Below are positions 21,550-26,226 of a stretch of DNA of 26,226 nucleotides, piece by piece. Position numbers and translations under genes: made by a program. Under the pieces are notes generated by a model. The model made no database searches. It was not told the DNA's origin and saw nothing but the letters and a program-made list of their open reading frames with translations. The stretch's first letter is position 1; every line of letters begins with the position of its first letter. This DNA comes from Psychrobacter sp. UBA3480 (GTDB taxonomy: Bacteria > Pseudomonadota > Gammaproteobacteria > Pseudomonadales > Moraxellaceae): positions 1 to 26,226 of the forward strand of contig NZ_DFQV01000029.1 in assembly GCF_002377945.1 (NCBI RefSeq), written 5' to 3'.

Positions 21550-24500
21550 TTAAATAATATTGGTGATATCAACATCAATATTGACCTGTGTAGCCGGGTC
21601 GGTGCTCAGCGCCCACACGTTATATTGTTGTCCATCGGTATCTGATGTCGTGGTTTGAGTATTTACCCATGTTGTCGCATTACCAGATCCATCTGTATCA
21701 CTGAAATCAACGCCAACATTACCTAAGTCTACGGAATCATCACTATTCCCTTTGACATAGATAGTCGAATCAATATCGTTAGCTGCGACATTCAGAGTAT
21801 TTGCACCTATTCCACTGATATCGATGATGTCTAGCACCTCTGGCTGGATAAGATCAGACAAGCTAATGACTTGATTCGCCCCATCAAAGCTTAGGATATC
21901 GAGTCCTTCGGTTGAGGTAATCAGCGAGGTGTCAGGAAGCTCAATAGCGTCATCAGTATCGTCAGCAAGCGTGAAGCTCTCATCTACCGTCATACTACGT
22001 GCAGCGACTGGTTCTGGTGCTAGCCAGTCACTAGTGATGTTTATAGTCAGTGTGGCGGTATCTGTATTATTAAAATCATCAAGTATCGTGTATTCAAAAG
22101 TTTCTACTTGGTTGATAACGTTGAGGTCTGGATCAGGTCTGTAGAAATACGAACCATCTGGTTTTATTGTGAGTGTTCCGTAGAGACCATCTATGACAGT
22201 GGTGCCAATAACACTCGTACCATCAACTGACGACACAACCGTAGATAGTGTGACGTCATCGTTGTCACTGATCACATTACCAACAGCCGCTTGCGAATCA
22301 TAAGTGCCTGGCTCATCTGGATCAGTCTTCGTAACAAATCCATTAAGATTAACGCTAGAAAGTGCTCCAGATGCCTCAGCTATAACACGATAGTTACCTG
22401 CTTCCAGATTTTCTAACGTAATAATTAAGCGCTCTCCTAAAAGACCTCCAAGATCGAGCAAACCAGCATCTGTCTGAGTAGCAACATTAACCCAAAAGAG
22501 ACCATTCTGTTTTTGTACCACAAAGCTAGTACCACCTAAAAGGTCACTCGATTCAAGGGTAAGTAACGCTGATCCTATATCACCTGGGTCAATAGTGAAC
22601 GTTCTTGTCACACTGGAAAGACCTAGCACATTACTAGCTTGACCAGAGATAGGCTGCTCTATCGTTTCTGGATTTACAATCAGCTCTGTGGTTGCCACAT
22701 CATCTACCGCATCAATTGGGAAATCGACCGCTGGGTAATCACTCTCAATACCTACTATCAATGTGGCACTATCAGTACTACCAGTAACTGTATCAACGAT
22801 AGTATAAGAGAATGTATCTGATTTACCAATACCACTAACATTTGAGTTTGGCGTATAATTATAGGCGCCATTAGCGTCTATAACCAAGATTCCGTGGTCA
22901 CCTCTGATAGACGTATCGCCACTAATAATAAACGACTGACCATTAAATTCAACTGAAGTCACTACCGTATTAGCGGTTGCTACATCATTCTCGTCAATAA
23001 CATTGCCCGTAGCATTTGCAGTTGCTACCGATGCTATCGCTGTTGAATCAGTCTCAACGATATTCGCCGTCAGGGTTCCAGTAGTAATCAGACCAATTGC
23101 TGGACTGACGTAACCTATCAATCGGTATTCACCGGTTGGTAAATCTGTTAATTGGTAACTCGCATTTCCACCTAAGAGACCGAGCACATCAATCAATCCA
23201 GTATTAGTACCAGAGTTCCCAATATCAACAAAGGTGCCATTCGCATCTTTTATTTGGAGAACCACACTACTATTATTTAGAAGATCTACCACCCCAGATG
23301 CCGCAAGACTTATTTCTACAGAGCCTGTACTATTTTCAGCAATATCAAAATCAAATTGCATTTCAATATTCCCTGCACCAAGCAGACTCAATACTGATGT
23401 TGCCGAGTCCGTTTTAATCTCAGTAGTCGTCACTGGTGTAACGATTATTTCAGCTGTAGTACTATCGTCGATGGCATCCACCTTGATAGGTACGATGACA
23501 GTAGTAGGCGCACTTACGTTACCTGCAGCATCAGTAGCCGTTGCGGTAACAGTCTCACCGTTGGTTAGTGGATCTTCACTGGTGTCAATAACATAGTCGC
23601 CAGCGCCATTTGTAGTACCGCTGTAGTCAGGTACGCCATCGCCATCAACATCGATTTCAACCAACGAGTTGGGTTCTGCTGTGCCACTTACTTCAGTGCC
23701 ATCTGTATTCACTTCAACAACTGGAGCAGCTGGAGCAATTGTATCAACTGTGATAGTCACAGAAGGTGCATTACCACTGACATTGTTTATAGCGTCTTTG
23801 ATGTTGTAACTTAGCTCATACTCGCCATCATCTAAAGGCGTCTGCGGTGTTAGCGTATAACTGCCATCCGCATTTTTGACGACTATAGCATCAACCACAA
23901 TATCGTCAATTACCAACTGAGGTGTGTCTCCATCATCAACAATGTTGGCATCAATCACCAAACTTGGCGTGTTGTCATTTGTGAACCCATTATCGACAAT
24001 GATTTCTTCAGGGGTCAGTACGTCACCGCTGCCATCATTGGCCACGTTATCAGTGACAGTAGCCACTGATATGGGCGTACTAGGAGCCGTGGAGCTGATA
24101 TTAATCACCAGTTTTACGGTGTCACTGTTACCTGCTGCACCGTTAGAGATAGTATATTCAAATACTTCTGTTTTACCTGACGATGCGTAGTCACCATTGG
24201 CCCTGTAAATGTAGTTACCAAGCTCATTGATGATTAAAATACCGTACTGACCCTGTATGGTAAATACGTTGAGACCGTCAACAATTTCAGAAGTCGGCTC
24301 TAATAAAGTATTTTCACTATTGATATCAGTCAGCTTAGTATTAGCGGTGACTATATCTTCACCCAACTCATCTTCTGCTAACCCATCAGGATTAATGACA
24401 TTACCTGTGAGGATTGCATTTGAATCGAAATTATATTCCGTTAGTGTAGTCGTCACATTGGTCGTTTCTAGCAACGTTAGGGTATTGCTAAGTAATGCAC

Positions 24501-26226
24501 CTGCAACAGCATCTAGTACTGGATCAACTACGCCACCAAGTAAATTGTTTAATACGGTATTGTCTTGAAGCAAAGTCACCAATTCATCGATGCTTAGCTC
24601 GTTCGTTACACCTAAAGCAGTGGTAAGAATACCTTTCACTGTGGTGCCCAAACCAACTGTGTCAGCATTTAGCGAGGCCTCTACTGCATTTAAGACAGCC
24701 GCTTGGTTATCTGGACCTAAAACGATGCCTGAGTCGCTTAAGTCTGCCAACTCCACATCTTCTACTAAAGTAGTTAATGCACTATCGCTTTTGCGCACTA
24801 TTACCGTATAGTCTCCTGGCTCTAAACCAGATACAGTCGCTGTCAATGTGTCGTTGTCAGTAATGCCTAGTACCTCTAAACCGACTACATCACCTATTAG
24901 TGGTTCACCACCAGTAGTACCGACATAAACACGATCGCCATTGCTATTGTAGACTTCTATATTGACGGCATCCGCTACTGCAACTAGCGCTACTTGTTGG
25001 ACATCGATACTAACTGTACCAATCGCGCCATCACTTACAGTAAAGCCAAGAATACCATCTGAGTCTACATCCCTTGCCGTGATATCGCTTCTTGTAACGA
25101 AACTACTCCTTTGCACAAAACTACTTCTTTGGGCAACTCCATTTCCTTCAGCGATACCAAGTACGGCGACGTTATTGTCAGTTACTGGTGGATTATTAGT
25201 GGCTTGCAACTCACCTAAATCTATATCGGCTGAGTCATCTTGAGCAACGATAGTAGTAGTATCAACCGTCACGTTAGTAACTGGCGAATCCTCACTCACG
25301 TTACCTGCCTCATCAATAAGGTTGTAACTGAGTGTATGAGGGCCGTCAGTCAATGGCATGGTTGGCGTTAAGGTCACGCCGCCATCACCATTAGGCGTAG
25401 AGGCCGAAGGTACGACGTTGCCATCAACCACCAGTTGCGGGGTGCCATTAGCCACTTGCTCGGCAGGTACAACAACGCCTGGGGTGTTGTCGTTAGTCAG
25501 GCCACCATTAGTGACGGTTTCTGCTGGAGTAAGTTCATCGCCACTGCCGTCATTGGCAACGTTGTCAGTGACCACAGGGACGTCAGTTGGTGCCGTCGGT
25601 ACATCTGTATCCACAATAATGTCTTTGGTCACAGGGGCACTGATGTTACCAGCGGCGTCTGTGGCAGTGGCTGTTAGGGTTTCATCCCCTTCGCCCATGG
25701 CCGCCACGTCATCGGCATCAACTGCCACACTCCAGTTGCCATCACCATCAACGGTCACAGGATTGCCAATCTGAGTACCTGCTTCATTGGTTAAGGTGAT
25801 GATGTCACCTGCAGTACCAGTGCCAGTCACATTAAACCCGGCACCTGCTTCAGCCGCATTGATGATGTCATCGCCTGTGACTGCATCGATGACAGGCGCT
25901 GTCGGTGCAATGGTGTCTACGACAATATCAACCGTGCTGCTGGCGCTTGGTAGATTACCAGCGGCGTCTGTGGCAGTGGCTGTTAGGGTTTCATCCCCTT
26001 CGCCCATGGCCGCCACGTCATCGGCATCAACTGCCACACTCCAGTTGCCATCACCATCAACGGTCACAGGATTGCCAATCTGAGTACCTGCTTCATTGGT
26101 TAAGGTGATGATGTCACCTGCAGTACCAGTGCCAGTCACATTAAACCCGGTACCTGCTTCAGCCGCATTGATGATGTCATCGCCTGTGACTGCATCGATG
26201 ACAGGCGCATCGGCATCGGCATCAGC
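21550..26226 (-). CDS. Bap-type giant adhesin 2, C-terminal part (partial at right edge)
   Basis: The frame is open to the right edge and gives the last 1558 residues. From the edge inwards there is an Asp/Ala linker and near-identical 103-residue bacterial Ig-like repeats (about 25600-26220). A different Ig-like repeat with VTDNVANDGSGD appears at about 25260-25610 and again at about 23740-24090. Three modules pair a DxxGLLG/LxxGxYR-type beta domain with a VCBS-like repeat: about 24780-25090 with 24080-24380, 23060-23420 with 22760-22990, and 22310-22660 with 22020-22270. The last 155 residues end in a hydrophobic-acidic tail (VNIDVDITNII) expected to hold the type I export signal. No RTX nonapeptides are visible. 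It should be secreted by the type I system at 11698-16807 and mediate attachment or biofilm formation (inference). A terminator follows at 21495-21523. Confidence 0.9.
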   Translation of the reverse strand, partial: ADADADAPVIDAVTGDDIINAAEAGTGFNVTGTGTAGDIITLTNEAGTQIGNPVTVDGDGNWSVAVDADDVAAMGEGDETLTATATDAAGNLPSASSTVDIVVDTIAPTAPVIDAVTGDDIINAAEAGAGFNVTGTGTAGDIITLTNEAGTQIGNPVTVDGDGNWSVAVDADDVAAMGEGDETLTATATDAAGNISAPVTKDIIVDTDVPTAPTDVPVVTDNVANDGSGDELTPAETVTNGGLTNDNTPGVVVPAEQVANGTPQLVVDGNVVPSASTPNGDGGVTLTPTMPLTDGPHTLSYNLIDEAGNVSEDSPVTNVTVDTTTIVAQDDSADIDLGELQATNNPPVTDNNVAVLGIAEGNGVAQRSSFVQRSSFVTRSDITARDVDSDGILGFTVSDGAIGTVSIDVQQVALVAVADAVNIEVYNSNGDRVYVGTTGGEPLIGDVVGLEVLGITDNDTLTATVSGLEPGDYTVIVRKSDSALTTLVEDVELADLSDSGIVLGPDNQAAVLNAVEASLNADTVGLGTTVKGILTTALGVTNELSIDELVTLLQDNTVLNNLLGGVVDPVLDAVAGALLSNTLTLLETTNVTTTLTEYNFDSNAILTGNVINPDGLAEDELGEDIVTANTKLTDINSENTLLEPTSEIVDGLNVFTIQGQYGILIINELGNYIYRANGDYASSGKTEVFEYTISNGAAGNSDTVKLVINISSTAPSTPISVATVTDNVANDGSGDVLTPEEIIVDNGFTNDNTPSLVIDANIVDDGDTPQLVIDDIVVDAIVVKNADGSYTLTPQTPLDDGEYELSYNIKDAINNVSGNAPSVTITVDTIAPAAPVVEVNTDGTEVSGTAEPNSLVEIDVDGDGVPDYSGTTNGAGDYVIDTSEDPLTNGETVTATATDAAGNVSAPTTVIVPIKVDAIDDSTTAEIIVTPVTTTEIKTDSATSVLSLLGAGNIEMQFDFDIAENSTGSVEISLAASGVVDLLNNSSVVLQIKDANGTFVDIGNSGTNTGLIDVLGLLGGNASYQLTDLPTGEYRLIGYVSPAIGLITTGTLTANIVETDSTAIASVATANATGNVIDENDVATANTVVTSVEFNGQSFIISGDTSIRGDHGILVIDANGAYNYTPNSNVSGIGKSDTFSYTIVDTVTGSTDSATLIVGIESDYPAVDFPIDAVDDVATTELIVNPETIEQPISGQASNVLGLSSVTRTFTIDPGDIGSALLTLESSDLLGGTSFVVQKQNGLFWVNVATQTDAGLLDLGGLLGERLIITLENLEAGNYRVIAEASGALSSVNLNGFVTKTDPDEPGTYDSQAAVGNVISDNDDVTLSTVVSSVDGTSVIGTTVIDGLYGTLTIKPDGSYFYRPDPDLNVINQVETFEYTILDDFNNTDTATLTINITSDWLAPEPVAARSMTVDESFTLADDTDDAIELPDTSLITSTEGLDILSFDGANQVISLSDLIQPEVLDIIDISGIGANTLNVAANDIDSTIYVKGNSDDSVDLGNVGVDFSDTDGSGNATTWVNTQTTTSDTDGQQYNVWALSTDPATQVNIDVDITNII
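25646..26208. repeat. Near-identical tandem repeat, 309-bp period, within adhesin 2
   Basis: The 254-bp segments 25646-25899 and 25955-26208 differ at one position that I could find (GGCACC versus GGTACC, changing Ala to Thr). With the 55-bp divergent joint the period is 309 bp, or 103 codons, one Ig-like domain. The array probably continues past the right edge. Confidence 0.9.

Noticed and set aside
21929..26108. Many plus-strand frames opposite adhesin 2
   Set aside because: Ser/Thr/Val-rich antisense shadows produced by the repetitive codons of the adhesin; the minus frame is open for the whole 4.7 kb.
25646..26208. CRISPR array or other DNA-level repeat system
   Set aside because: The repeats are 309 bp long, in frame and encode an Ig-like domain; there are no short repeats with unique spacers.
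21550..26226. RTX toxin or S-layer protein
   Set aside because: No GGxGxDxxx nonapeptide repeats and no enzymatic domain are visible; Ig-like and VCBS-like repeats fit an adhesin better.
1..26226. tRNA, rRNA or riboswitch genes
   Set aside because: I saw no tRNA cloverleaf, rRNA-like sequence or known riboswitch core in the gaps; this was by eye only.

Overview
The window looks like a chromosomal segment of a gammaproteobacterium of the Moraxellaceae, most likely Psychrobacter. Three things suggest this: the moderately AT-rich base composition, a subfamily-I haloalkane dehalogenase of the type annotated dhmA in Psychrobacter genomes, and Bap-type giant adhesins built like those of Acinetobacter and Psychrobacter. 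This is recognition of protein families by eye, not a database match.

Layout. (1) 1-1735, minus strand: an OmpA-domain lipoprotein gene followed by the first 229 codons of a Bap/LapA-type giant adhesin that runs off the left edge. (2) 2534-9237: a block of detoxification and redox genes. It holds a haloalkane dehalogenase, a TetR regulator, two Nu-class-like glutathione transferases (one is YghU), an antibiotic-biosynthesis-type monooxygenase, an AhpD/carboxymuconolactone-decarboxylase-type protein, a DsbA/FrnE-type thiol oxidoreductase and a CxxC peroxiredoxin-like protein. A small MITE-like element and several 16-bp operator-like palindromes lie between these genes. (3) 9769-11583, plus strand: a PlsC-type acyltransferase and a single-pass membrane protein of unknown function with TonB/TolA-like topology. 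(4) 11698-16807, minus strand: a complete type I secretion system (TolC-type outer-membrane protein, LapB/LssB-type ABC exporter, HlyD-type adaptor). (5) 17255-21374, minus strand: a two-gene cassette made of a 1099-residue fusion (unassigned N-terminus, six-hairpin-like domain, complete MurF-like ligase) and a penicillin-binding-type DD-carboxypeptidase with no signal peptide. (6) 21550-26226, minus strand: the C-terminal 1558 residues of a second giant adhesin that runs off the right edge.

How they may work together. The type I system lies between two giant adhesins and probably exports one or both. The OmpA lipoprotein may help anchor or assemble the adhesin at the cell surface. The MurF-like/DD-peptidase pair between the secretion genes and adhesin 2 is the least explained part: its parts are recognisable, but a cytoplasmic pairing fused to a glycosidase-like domain is not a standard peptidoglycan arrangement. 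The detoxification block probably responds to electrophile or oxidative stress, with TetR-type control suggested by the palindromes. Strong bidirectional hairpin terminators at about 3460-3499 and 11634-11664 separate the blocks.
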